Shown in pieces: positions 42,664-51,330 of a DNA stretch of 64,000 nucleotides (positions within the stretch are counted from its first letter, which is position 1; every line of letters begins with the position of its first letter). The position numbers and the translations under genes are program-made. Below the pieces are notes generated by a model that worked only from the letters and a program-made list of their open reading frames with translations, was not told the DNA's origin and made no database searches. The stretch is from Colwellia sp. (lineage in GTDB: Bacteria; Pseudomonadota; Gammaproteobacteria; Enterobacterales; Alteromonadaceae), in assembly GCF_013214175.1 (NCBI RefSeq), contig NZ_JABSPA010000002.1, positions 62,001-126,000 on the forward strand. Reading direction: 5' to 3'.

Positions 42664-45450
42664 ATGACAACTTCTGCAACCTCACCTGATGCTAATAACA
42701 CGCAATCACCCTTGATCTTAGTTGATGGATCTTCGTATTTATTTCGAGCCTATCACGTGCCATATTTGCAAGCACTTTCAACCGCAGATGGCCAACCAAC
42801 AGGTGCCATCACCGGTGTATTGAATATGCTACGTAGTTTGAAAAAAGACTACCCAAATGGCAATATTATCGCTATTTTTGATGCAAAAGGTAAAACCTTT
42901 CGCAATGATATGTATCCAGAATACAAAGCAAATCGTCCACCAATGCCGGATGATCTACGTACACAAATAGCGCCATTGCATGAAATTATTACTGCTATGG
43001 GTTTACCCTTATTAGTCATCCCTGGCGTAGAGGCCGATGACGTTATTGGTACTTTGGCAAAACAAGCCGATGAACTCGGTATAGAAACCGTTATTTCAAC
43101 GGGCGATAAAGATATGGCGCAGTTAGTTACTAAACATGTGCGTTTAATTAATACCATGACTGATGTAGAAATGGATGTTGCCGGCGTTAGTGAAAAATTT
43201 GGTGTTCGCCCCGATCAAATCATCGACTATCTTGCCTTAATGGGCGATAAAGTTGATAACATTCCTGGTGTAGTAAAGTGTGGTCCAAAAACTGCCGTTA
43301 AATGGTTAGCAGAGCATGGCACCATGGCTGAAGTTATTGCTAATGCTGATAAAGTAAAAGGAAAAATAGGCGAGTACCTACGTGATGCGCTAGTGCAGCT
43401 ACCTTTGTCATATAAATTAGCCACTATTAAATGTGATGTTGAACTAGATCAAACCGCAGGACAATTAGCTGCCAGTGAAGCCGATGTCGAAGCACTTACT
43501 AAGCTTTATCAAAAATTTGAATTAAAACGCTTATTAGCTGATTTAGCTAAAGGTGTCGATGAAGCAAGTACTAAATCAAGTAAATCGACAAGCTCAACAG
43601 GCGAGCAAGCTGCGGAAATCGAAGCCGTGACGGTTACAGAAAGTGAATACGATATCATTTTAGATAAGGCCTTATTTAGCCAGTGGCTGGAGAAGTTACA
43701 AGGGTGTGATGCCTTCGCCTTTGATACTGAAACAACCAGTGTTGATTATATGAAAGCTGAAATAGTCGGCGTATCTTTTGCAGTGGAAGTAGGTAAAGCG
43801 GCTTATGTACCATTAACTCACGATTATGAAGATGCTCCCGAGCAGCTTGATAAAGACTGGGTATTAGCGCAGTTAAAACCGTTACTAGAAAGTAAAACAA
43901 TTAAAAAAATTGGTCAAAACCTTAAATATGATGCCAATGTATTAAGCCATTATGATATCGCTTTGCAAGGTATCGAATTTGATACCATGATCGAGTCATA
44001 TTGCTACAACAGTGTTGCTACTCGCCATAATATGGATGCGCTAGCACTGAAATACCTTGATTATAAAACGGTAAAATTTGAAGATATTGCTGGTAAAGGT
44101 GCTAAGCAGCTTACTTTCAATCAAATTGAGCTGGAAAAGGCTGGTCATTATGCCGCAGAAGATGCTGATATCACTTTGCGTTTACATAAAGCTATTTTCC
44201 CAGCGTTAGAAAAGTCAACGTCGCAGCTCAGTGTTTTTAATGAAATTGAGATGCCTTTATTACCTGTACTGGCCCGTATGGAGCAAACAGGGGTATTGAT
44301 TGACAGTGATATTTTAGCCGATCAAAGCCAGACCCTAGGTCAGCGCTTAGCCGAGCTGGAAATTGAAGCGCATAACTTAGCCGGTAAAAGCTTTAACTTG
44401 GCTTCACCGAAGCAATTGCAGCAAATTCTTTTTGAAGATCTAAAAATCCCGGTCATCAAAAAGACACCCAAAGGTGCACCATCTACTGCAGAAGATGTCT
44501 TGCAAGAGCTAGCACTTGATTACCCATTACCTAAAGTTATTTTAGAGAATAGAGGTTTAAGTAAATTAAAGTCGACTTATACTGATAAGTTACCGTTAAT
44601 GGTGAGTGAAAAAACCGGGCGTTTACATACTTCGTATCATCAGGCAGTTACGGCAACGGGGCGTTTATCTTCGACCGATCCAAACTTACAAAACATCCCA
44701 ATTCGCAGTGAGCAAGGTCGCAAAATTCGCCAAGCCTTTATAGCGCCAAAAGATCATAAAATAGTGGCAATAGATTACTCACAAATTGAATTACGCATCA
44801 TGGCGCACTTGTCCGATGATAAAGGTTTAGTTACTGCTTTTAGCGAAGGTAAAGATATCCATAGAGCAACAGCAGCAGAAATTTTTGCTGTTGAACTTGA
44901 TGAAGTAACCACTGATCAACGCCGAAGTGCCAAAGCCATTAACTTTGGTTTGATTTATGGTATGTCAGCCTTTGGTTTATCCAAGCAATTAAATATTGGC
45001 CGTAAACAAGCACAAGAGTATCAAGATAAATACTTCCAGCGTTATCCCGGTGTATTAACTTATATGGAAGATACTCGCATAAAAGCGAGTGAGCAGGGCT
45101 ATGTTGAAACCTTGTATGGCCGCCGATTATATTTACCTGACATTAATGCTAAAAATGGCATGCGCAAAAAAGCGGCCGAGCGTGCTGCAATCAATGCGCC
45201 TATGCAAGGTACTGCTGCCGATATCATTAAAAAGGCCATGTTAGCGGTAGATTCATGGTTGTTAGAGCAAAACGATGAGCGTATTAAAATGACCATGCAG
45301 GTGCACGATGAATTGATTTTTGAAATTCATCAAGACATTGTCGAAGAAACTACGCAGAAGTTGGTTGAATTGATGAATGATGCAGTAGAGCTGAAGGTGC
45401 CATTAATTGCTGAAGCAGGCATAGGTGATAACTGGGATGAAGCGCACTAA
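42664..45450 (+). CDS. polA: DNA polymerase I
   Basis: From ATG at 42664 the product has 928 residues, the same length as E. coli PolA. The 20 residues upstream in frame from TTG 42604 do not resemble the family. Domains in order: 5-prime nuclease (LILVDGSSYLFRAYHV at about 19-34), 3-prime to 5-prime exonuclease with an intact first motif (FAFDTETTSVD, near 350), and polymerase motifs A (DYSQIELRIMAH), B (RRSAKAINFGLIYGMS) and C (QVHDELIFEI). All three activities should be functional. It fills Okazaki-fragment gaps and repairs DNA. It is preceded by a long leader with two DnaA boxes and followed by a strong terminator. Confidence 0.96.
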   Translation: MTTSATSPDANNTQSPLILVDGSSYLFRAYHVPYLQALSTADGQPTGAITGVLNMLRSLKKDYPNGNIIAIFDAKGKTFRNDMYPEYKANRPPMPDDLRTQIAPLHEIITAMGLPLLVIPGVEADDVIGTLAKQADELGIETVISTGDKDMAQLVTKHVRLINTMTDVEMDVAGVSEKFGVRPDQIIDYLALMGDKVDNIPGVVKCGPKTAVKWLAEHGTMAEVIANADKVKGKIGEYLRDALVQLPLSYKLATIKCDVELDQTAGQLAASEADVEALTKLYQKFELKRLLADLAKGVDEASTKSSKSTSSTGEQAAEIEAVTVTESEYDIILDKALFSQWLEKLQGCDAFAFDTETTSVDYMKAEIVGVSFAVEVGKAAYVPLTHDYEDAPEQLDKDWVLAQLKPLLESKTIKKIGQNLKYDANVLSHYDIALQGIEFDTMIESYCYNSVATRHNMDALALKYLDYKTVKFEDIAGKGAKQLTFNQIELEKAGHYAAEDADITLRLHKAIFPALEKSTSQLSVFNEIEMPLLPVLARMEQTGVLIDSDILADQSQTLGQRLAELEIEAHNLAGKSFNLASPKQLQQILFEDLKIPVIKKTPKGAPSTAEDVLQELALDYPLPKVILENRGLSKLKSTYTDKLPLMVSEKTGRLHTSYHQAVTATGRLSSTDPNLQNIPIRSEQGRKIRQAFIAPKDHKIVAIDYSQIELRIMAHLSDDKGLVTAFSEGKDIHRATAAEIFAVELDEVTTDQRRSAKAINFGLIYGMSAFGLSKQLNIGRKQAQEYQDKYFQRYPGVLTYMEDTRIKASEQGYVETLYGRRLYLPDINAKNGMRKKAAERAAINAPMQGTAADIIKKAMLAVDSWLLEQNDERIKMTMQVHDELIFEIHQDIVEETTQKLVELMNDAVELKVPLIAEAGIGDNWDEAH

Positions 45451-45517
45451 GCTAAGTGAAGTTAGCTTAAATTAGCTGAGTAAGTTTTACCTGAATAAAC
45501 TATAACGTATCAAAAGT

Positions 45518-45555
45518 AAGGCAGTTATCTATCTGAATTAGATAACTGCCTTTTT
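45518..45555 (+). terminator. Rho-independent terminator of polA
   Basis: Perfect 14-bp arms AAGGCAGTTATCTA (45518-45531) and TAGATAACTGCCTT (45539-45552) enclose a 7-base loop, followed by TTTATT. It lies between polA and the convergent solute-binding protein gene and may serve both. Confidence 0.9.
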
Positions 45556-45576
45556 ATTGCGGGTATTAAAATCCGT

Positions 45577-46623
45577 TTAGAAATCTAAAGTACAACCACT
45601 TCCCACCTTGATAAACCTATCGGTTTCACCACTTTGTTGAAACTCTAATAACGCTAAATTAACGTCATCGAGTAACTGAGACCATTGTTGATATTTATTG
45701 CTGATAGCAAAATATAAATGGTTGTATTTTAACGCAGGCTGTACTATTTCTATGTTATTGAGCAGTGCTTGTTTATTGCGATTTGATAAGTTGGAGTAAT
45801 TGACACTATAGGTAAACACTTTAGGATCGCCAATGATTAAGTCGACTCTTTTAGCGACCAGTAGCTTTACTAATTGTAATTCATCTACCGCTTCAATAAC
45901 GGCAAATTGTTTTGAATCCATCATGGCATCAAACTCAGGGGTATTTTGATAGCCGCGAACAACACCAATTATCTTACCTTTTAAATTCCTCAAATTTTCT
46001 TGTAAATCAAACGGGTAACCTAGCCTTTTCAATAAAGATAACTCACCGCCAGAAAACTTATTTGACAGCACTAGTAGTTCACTGCGTTTTTTACCTGGCA
46101 CAGCATCTGATGGTGCGGAACTTTCAATAAAATACTCTGGGAAGAGTATGTCCATTTTACCCTGCTCCACTAACATCACAGATCTTGCCCAAGGGTAAAA
46201 GTGGATATTTACTTGGTAACCTTTACTGACGAGTACTGCGACGGCAAATTGGAAAACCCAACCTTTATTGCAGAGCTCTTCACTAATATAAGGCGGCCAA
46301 TTTAAGCTGGCTAGGTTAATGACTTTATTGGATCTTTCGTTAAAGCGATAACCTTGAGCTGTTTGTTTTCCTTGAATGGTATGTTGTTGGCCTTCGCTGA
46401 AATAAGTAACCGTTAACTGTTCGTTTTGACTATCGCTTAGAGCTTCGACTTGAACTTTAGCTTGTGCGACTTGGCTTAAGCCTAAATTCAAACTAATGAT
46501 GAGGATAAGGCTGAAAGTAATGCCTTGAATAGCAGGTAAAAGTAAAGCTAACGGACCTGTATGTACATTAGCTTTTATCGAGGAGAAGCTTTGATCTTGT
46601 GTCGTTGAGAAATAGAATAACAT
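45577..46623 (-). CDS. Periplasmic solute-binding protein (SBP_bac_3-like)
   Basis: The product has 348 residues. Residues 25-55 contain a signal-like hydrophobic segment ending VAQA, unusually far (about 30 residues) from the only ATG at 46623. The domain then resembles amino-acid-type solute-binding proteins: LASLNWPPYISEELCNKGWVFQ (split near 103), VNIHFYPWARSVMLVEQGKM and IIGVVRGYQNTPEFDAMM. No permease or ATPase gene is adjacent, so it may be a stand-alone binding or sensory protein like those common in marine Alteromonadales. The ligand is unknown. It is downstream of the DASS transporter on the same strand, with 118 bp between. Confidence 0.72.
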   Translation of the reverse strand: MLFYFSTTQDQSFSSIKANVHTGPLALLLPAIQGITFSLILIISLNLGLSQVAQAKVQVEALSDSQNEQLTVTYFSEGQQHTIQGKQTAQGYRFNERSNKVINLASLNWPPYISEELCNKGWVFQFAVAVLVSKGYQVNIHFYPWARSVMLVEQGKMDILFPEYFIESSAPSDAVPGKKRSELLVLSNKFSGGELSLLKRLGYPFDLQENLRNLKGKIIGVVRGYQNTPEFDAMMDSKQFAVIEAVDELQLVKLLVAKRVDLIIGDPKVFTYSVNYSNLSNRNKQALLNNIEIVQPALKYNHLYFAISNKYQQWSQLLDDVNLALLEFQQSGETDRFIKVGSGCTLDF

Positions 46624-46676
46624 CAGCTAAAATCCCATTACTTAGGTGTGCTACTTCTAACTGTAGCTGTTCATCA

Positions 46677-46700
46677 CGATTATTTCATGGTGAATAATCG
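46677..46700. other. Hairpin between DASS transporter and solute-binding protein genes
   Basis: CGATTATT at 46677-46684 and AATAATCG at 46693-46700 form an 8-bp perfect stem, extended by TCA/TGA with a bulge. It lies in the 118-bp gap downstream of the transporter on the minus strand, without a T-tract. It may be a weak terminator or processing site. Confidence 0.3.
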
Positions 46701-46741
46701 TCTGTTTAGTAGAGCGGCAAAACACTGCCCCATTTTTCTAT

Positions 46742-48118
46742 TTAAATAAGAAACGCGTAACAAACCATAGCGACAATACTTGATACTATAACGCTCAAAA
46801 TAAACCCTTCTTTAACCATATCTTGAATTTCAATTTCGCCGGTACCATAGGCAATAGCATTAGGAGCTGTTGCTACAGGCAGCATAAACGCACAACTAGC
46901 GGCCATCGCTGCGGGTATCATAAGTATCTCAGGGTTGAGTCCCGATGATATAGCTGCAACAGCTAATATAGGCATTAGTAACGTTGCCGTGGCAGTATTA
47001 CTGGTTATCTCTGTTAAATAGGTAACCACCAAACAAATAGTCAATATCATCAGCATTGGCGGTAGGCTAGATAATGATGTTAACCATTCACCAAGAATGG
47101 TACTAAGACCAGAAGCTGTAAAACCTTTTGCTATGGCAATACCACCGGCGAACAACAACAGCATACCCCACGGAATTGAATTGGCTGTCTTCCAGTCAAG
47201 TAATCTGCCGCCTTTGCCATTGGGCACAACAAACATAATAACTACGGCTAGCAGCGCTACTGTGCTATCACCGGCAATCTTTATATCCAGCAATGAACTC
47301 CAGCCACCAAAGGGTTCACCCCTTGTAATCCAAGCTAGAGCGGTTAAACCAAATACCCATAAGGTACGCTTTTCCTCAGGTCGCCATTTACCCAACTCAG
47401 GTAAAGTTAGCTCATGTTCAAGTTTTACTTTACGTGTTAACCATAGCGCCATGATTGGTAAAGATATAAGTACCACAGGTACACCGATTTTCATCCACGC
47501 AAAGAAGCCAAATTCTTTACCTGTGTGCTCTTCATAGATAGCCGCGAAGATTATGTTAGGGGGAGTTCCAATCAAAGTGCCTAGTCCACCAACACTAGCT
47601 GCATAAGCGATACCTAATATCAGAGCAACCTTTAATCTTCTATTATCTACATGGCTCAGTATTGCTAAAGCCATTGGTAACATGATTAAAGTAGTCGCCG
47701 TATTTGATATCCACATACTCAATATGCCGGCAGCCAGCATAAAGCCTAGTACCAATCTTCTACCGCTAGAGACACCGACAAGTCGTACCATGTAAACAGC
47801 CAGCCTTTCATGGGCGCCACTCTTCTCTAAGGCTTTTGAAAGCATGAATGCTCCCATCAGCAATAGAATTACATGGCTACCTAATGAGGACGCCACGGTT
47901 TTGTGATCAACAATGCCAAACAAGGGCAACAAAGCAAAAGGTACTAATGAGGTTGCCGGAATTGGGATAGCTTCAGTGATCCACCATATTACCGTTAGTA
48001 GCGTAATTGCTGCGGCTATGGCAGGTTTATCAGCTAAACCAAAGTAACCTAGTAATAAATAAAAGCCAAAGGCAATAGCTGGCCCAAGTGGGATAAAGTG
48101 CTGACGGGTTAATTTCAT
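46742..48118 (-). CDS. DASS/SLC13-family anion:sodium symporter
   Basis: The product has 458 residues with about 11 membrane segments. I chose ATG at 48118 (MKLTRQHFIPLGPAIAFG); an upstream ATG at 48148 would add a hydrophobic decapeptide not usual in the family. Family signatures are WWITEAIPIPATSLVPFALL (near 45), SNTATTLIMLPMA (near 138) and the second SNT motif ITSNTATATLLMPILAV (near 385). These two SNT motifs bind substrate and sodium. Substrates in the family are dicarboxylates (succinate, malate, citrate) or sulfate; the exact one cannot be read here. It is single or followed by the solute-binding protein gene. Confidence 0.88.
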   Translation of the reverse strand: MKLTRQHFIPLGPAIAFGFYLLLGYFGLADKPAIAAAITLLTVIWWITEAIPIPATSLVPFALLPLFGIVDHKTVASSLGSHVILLLMGAFMLSKALEKSGAHERLAVYMVRLVGVSSGRRLVLGFMLAAGILSMWISNTATTLIMLPMALAILSHVDNRRLKVALILGIAYAASVGGLGTLIGTPPNIIFAAIYEEHTGKEFGFFAWMKIGVPVVLISLPIMALWLTRKVKLEHELTLPELGKWRPEEKRTLWVFGLTALAWITRGEPFGGWSSLLDIKIAGDSTVALLAVVIMFVVPNGKGGRLLDWKTANSIPWGMLLLFAGGIAIAKGFTASGLSTILGEWLTSLSSLPPMLMILTICLVVTYLTEITSNTATATLLMPILAVAAISSGLNPEILMIPAAMAASCAFMLPVATAPNAIAYGTGEIEIQDMVKEGFILSVIVSSIVAMVCYAFLI

Positions 48119-48197
48119 AATGATTACAAACTCTATTATTAGTAGCACTCAGTTAACGGTGCTTTTATTATTTGTTTATTTAAAAATAAATTTTTGC

Positions 48198-51125
48198 TTA
48201 TCCTGCTGGCGCTAGTGAACAGCTAATATCACTTGGTGACGCGGCAAGTACTTCTACTTTACCGATAATGAGACGATTGGCTGCAAGCTGATCATCACTT
48301 AGTAGCACCTGTTGAATACTACGGCTACGCTCTTGGGCTAAATTGACCAACATATTATTATCAATCACTACTTTTGCTAATAATACTGCTTCAACTTGCT
48401 CTATTTTCCAACTGAGTAAAGCATCGACTGCCATGTTTGGCGCTTCGCTAAAGTTATACCTTTGACCATAGCTTTGGCTATAGGCATTTTCTAATGCAGC
48501 TAAGCGTTGGCTATTACTTAGCTCTACAGCATTTGGATTAATAGTTTGTTTGAATATTTGCTGTTTTAGCGCTTCGCTATCTTGCGGATGATAACAGCCA
48601 GTAATTTCTAGTTGTAATTCAGGTCTTTGCATTAGTGCTTGTTTTAGCGAGTTTAAACGTTCCATCATTGCTTCATCAGGAGTTGGACTGCCAGCAATAA
48701 ACTCAATAGTGCCCAAATCTTCGTCACTATCAACTAGACCAGCAAGTAAGCTGAATGGTGAAGTAACGGCTTTAATAATCAGATTACCTAAGGTACCCCA
48801 AACCAGTTTTCCATAACTAAAATCAGGATCACTAAGGTTACCACTTATTGGCATATCAATATGAATTTCATCTTTACTGTCTTTTAATAAACTCACCGCA
48901 AGACCAATTGGTAAGCTGGTTGCCTCTTCACTTTCGACTTCTTCACCTAAGTGGAATTTATCGATAAAAATAGTATTGTCGGCAGTAAGCTCTTGATCTT
49001 CAATTAAGTAATTTATATTAAGGTTTAGCTTACCTTTATCAATCTCGCGGCCAACATAAGTGCCAGAGAAAGGAGTAAAGTCGCTCATTTGCACATCATT
49101 TAATAGCAAGTTGAAATTGGTATACAAGGTCTCAGATAATAAATTCACACTACCGGTTAATTTAAGCGGGGCAAATTTATTTATCTTACCTTGTAAATCA
49201 ATGGTTGCTCGGCTATTCACTTTACTTGAAAGGCCCTTAATTGTTGCTTGTAAAGGCTCAATACGCATTTTATAACGCGGACTTACCGAATAGTCGGTAT
49301 AAACCACGGCAGAGGAATTCAGCTGAAAATGTTTAAGGTTAATTACCGCGGCATTACCTGCTTCAGCAGCTTCGTGGCGTTGCTCCATACGTTCTTTACG
49401 AATGCTAGCAACATTCATAACACCTTGTTCATTACGCTGAGCATTAAGCCACAACTTATCAATAGTGACCTTGTCTATGTCTATGGTGTTTTCTGGCTGA
49501 ACAATATTAATGCCTTGAACTGAAACTTTATTAATACGTATATAATCTTCATCTTTGTCTGTAACTCGGGTACGCCAGTTATTTAATGCCATATCGCCAG
49601 TGATACGGAATTTTTCCGGGCTGGCAGCCATTGATATATTGGCGGCAAGCGCTTCGGCATAATTAATATGTAATTTTGCATCAAAATTACCGGCAATCAG
49701 CTCTGAAATAATAAATTGATGCATATAAGGCTCAATGCTAAGCAATGGAACAGTTTCGGCGTTAAAGTCGAGTTCGGCTGTTAGCGGATATAAGGACAGC
49801 TTTCCATTGGCGGAAATATTACCAGTTTGTTCAACAACCGCTGAAAAGTCTAAGGGGAACATAGCCTCTGCTTGTAAGTTGAACTTAGCTAAGTTCATAT
49901 TAATAGCCGTTAAATGTACCTGAGTTGCTACATCTGTGGTGTTATCGGTTAGTTTCAATTGGTTGTTTACTAGGCTTATTTTATCAATAGCTAGTTGCAT
50001 TTTTTGTGGTGCAGTGGTTTTACTTTCTGGTTTAGCGCCTTTTTCATTAGGGCTTTCTTCGTTAGGGCTTGGCGGTAACATTTGTAGTAAGTTCAGCTCC
50101 CCGCTTTTACTGCGAATGACATTTATTAAGCTGTCAGTAAGCACAATTTCTTCTAGTGTTACTTGGTTTTCTGGTAATGAATAATTAAGACCATTGATAG
50201 CAAGGCTATTTAATTGCACATCATCAATATTGGCGGCTTTTTGTTTAATAAATAAATCAGTAAACAACAGGTTAGTATTCTTGATCTTAAGTATCATCTC
50301 TGGTTGAGAGAGATCTACGGTATATTCGGCACTGATATTTAATTCACCTGAGCTGAGTGCCGTTGGCAGGTCCTCTTGAAAATATTGGTACAGTGTTGGC
50401 AGATCAATACCGTCTATTTTAATTTTACCGGAAGAGCGTAATGGTAAAATAGTGACATGACCTTGCCATTCAAGGCTAGAACCAATAACACCACCGGCAG
50501 AGGTTGCTTTTAGCTTATAGGGACTATTTAACTCTCGTTGCGTGGTGAAGTTATCCAGTTCAATAGTTAATGGGCCAACGTTGGCATCAAATGGCTCTTG
50601 TTTAGCATGGTCGGTAAAGCGTAAATTTAATTGCTCAATATTTAAACGCGAGATTAGGATCTCTGGAATAGCATTTTCTTCCGCACTCCCTTCAGCATTT
50701 TCTTTAGTTTTTGTGCTGCTTTGTGAACCAATAAGCTCATCAAAGTTACTACTGTTATCTTGGTATATCTGGTAGTGCAAGTGCGGGGCTTCTAGGGTGA
50801 ATTCATCAAAAGTCCATAACCAACGAAATAGTGAGGACATTTGGAAATTGACAAATAAGCGCTTAAATCCGGTAAAATCGTCACCATTTTTATCGAGTAT
50901 TTTTAATTGTTTAACTTCAAGGGATAAGTAAAAGGGGTTGATATCAATATCTGCCACTTGCATGGTATATGAAGAGTTTTCACTGACTATGGCCGGAAGT
51001 TTTTCTTTGAGTAAATAAGGCGTCAGTAAACCTAACAGCAAGGCATAAAGAGCAATGGTGCTGAGCGCTATTAAGGTTATTTTTAATAACTTCTTATTGT
51101 TTTGTATAAACGTATTAAATAACAT
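48198..51125 (-). CDS. DUF748 domain-containing protein (AsmA-like, large periplasmic)
   Basis: The product has 975 residues. A single N-terminal hydrophobic helix (about 14-34) anchors a long periplasmic region. Features are the opening SYTMQVADIDINPFYLSLEV and repeated amphipathic strands typical of AsmA/YhdP/TamB-like bridge proteins. DUF748 members are often tied to envelope or lipid handling, but their exact function is not settled. The C-terminal part (LEITGCYHPQDSEALKQQI) has helical character and a single Cys. It is a single gene between the DASS transporter and recG. Confidence 0.83.
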   Translation of the reverse strand: MLFNTFIQNNKKLLKITLIALSTIALYALLLGLLTPYLLKEKLPAIVSENSSYTMQVADIDINPFYLSLEVKQLKILDKNGDDFTGFKRLFVNFQMSSLFRWLWTFDEFTLEAPHLHYQIYQDNSSNFDELIGSQSSTKTKENAEGSAEENAIPEILISRLNIEQLNLRFTDHAKQEPFDANVGPLTIELDNFTTQRELNSPYKLKATSAGGVIGSSLEWQGHVTILPLRSSGKIKIDGIDLPTLYQYFQEDLPTALSSGELNISAEYTVDLSQPEMILKIKNTNLLFTDLFIKQKAANIDDVQLNSLAINGLNYSLPENQVTLEEIVLTDSLINVIRSKSGELNLLQMLPPSPNEESPNEKGAKPESKTTAPQKMQLAIDKISLVNNQLKLTDNTTDVATQVHLTAINMNLAKFNLQAEAMFPLDFSAVVEQTGNISANGKLSLYPLTAELDFNAETVPLLSIEPYMHQFIISELIAGNFDAKLHINYAEALAANISMAASPEKFRITGDMALNNWRTRVTDKDEDYIRINKVSVQGINIVQPENTIDIDKVTIDKLWLNAQRNEQGVMNVASIRKERMEQRHEAAEAGNAAVINLKHFQLNSSAVVYTDYSVSPRYKMRIEPLQATIKGLSSKVNSRATIDLQGKINKFAPLKLTGSVNLLSETLYTNFNLLLNDVQMSDFTPFSGTYVGREIDKGKLNLNINYLIEDQELTADNTIFIDKFHLGEEVESEEATSLPIGLAVSLLKDSKDEIHIDMPISGNLSDPDFSYGKLVWGTLGNLIIKAVTSPFSLLAGLVDSDEDLGTIEFIAGSPTPDEAMMERLNSLKQALMQRPELQLEITGCYHPQDSEALKQQIFKQTINPNAVELSNSQRLAALENAYSQSYGQRYNFSEAPNMAVDALLSWKIEQVEAVLLAKVVIDNNMLVNLAQERSRSIQQVLLSDDQLAANRLIIGKVEVLAASPSDISCSLAPAG

Positions 51126-51270
51126 TATTTACCTTATCTATTCCATTGTTATTTATGGTAATTCATATGTTTTCTCAATACTACCCTATTTTGCTTAAAT
51201 GCAATTTTTGCTGACTTATTGTGATCAGGAGGGCGCGACAGTATTATTAATTACTGTCGTTGGCTAAGTA

Positions 51271-51290
51271 TTAACTAAGAGGTTAGTTAA
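51271..51290. other. AT-rich hairpin downstream of recG
   Basis: Perfect 8-bp arms TTAACTAA (51271-51278) and TTAGTTAA (51283-51290) enclose the loop GAGG. It lies 41 bp past the recG stop on the minus strand, within a stretch of repeated TTAGTTA-like units running to 51336. There is no T-tract; it may be a weak 3-prime end structure. Confidence 0.3.
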
Positions 51291-51330
51291 GGCTTAATTA
51301 AGTATAAGTTAGCTATTAGTTAAGTTTTAG

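Noticed and set aside
47097-47537. 146-codon frame antisense to the DASS transporter
   Set aside because: It is the reverse of a clear membrane protein gene, has no ribosome site and matches no domain I recognise.
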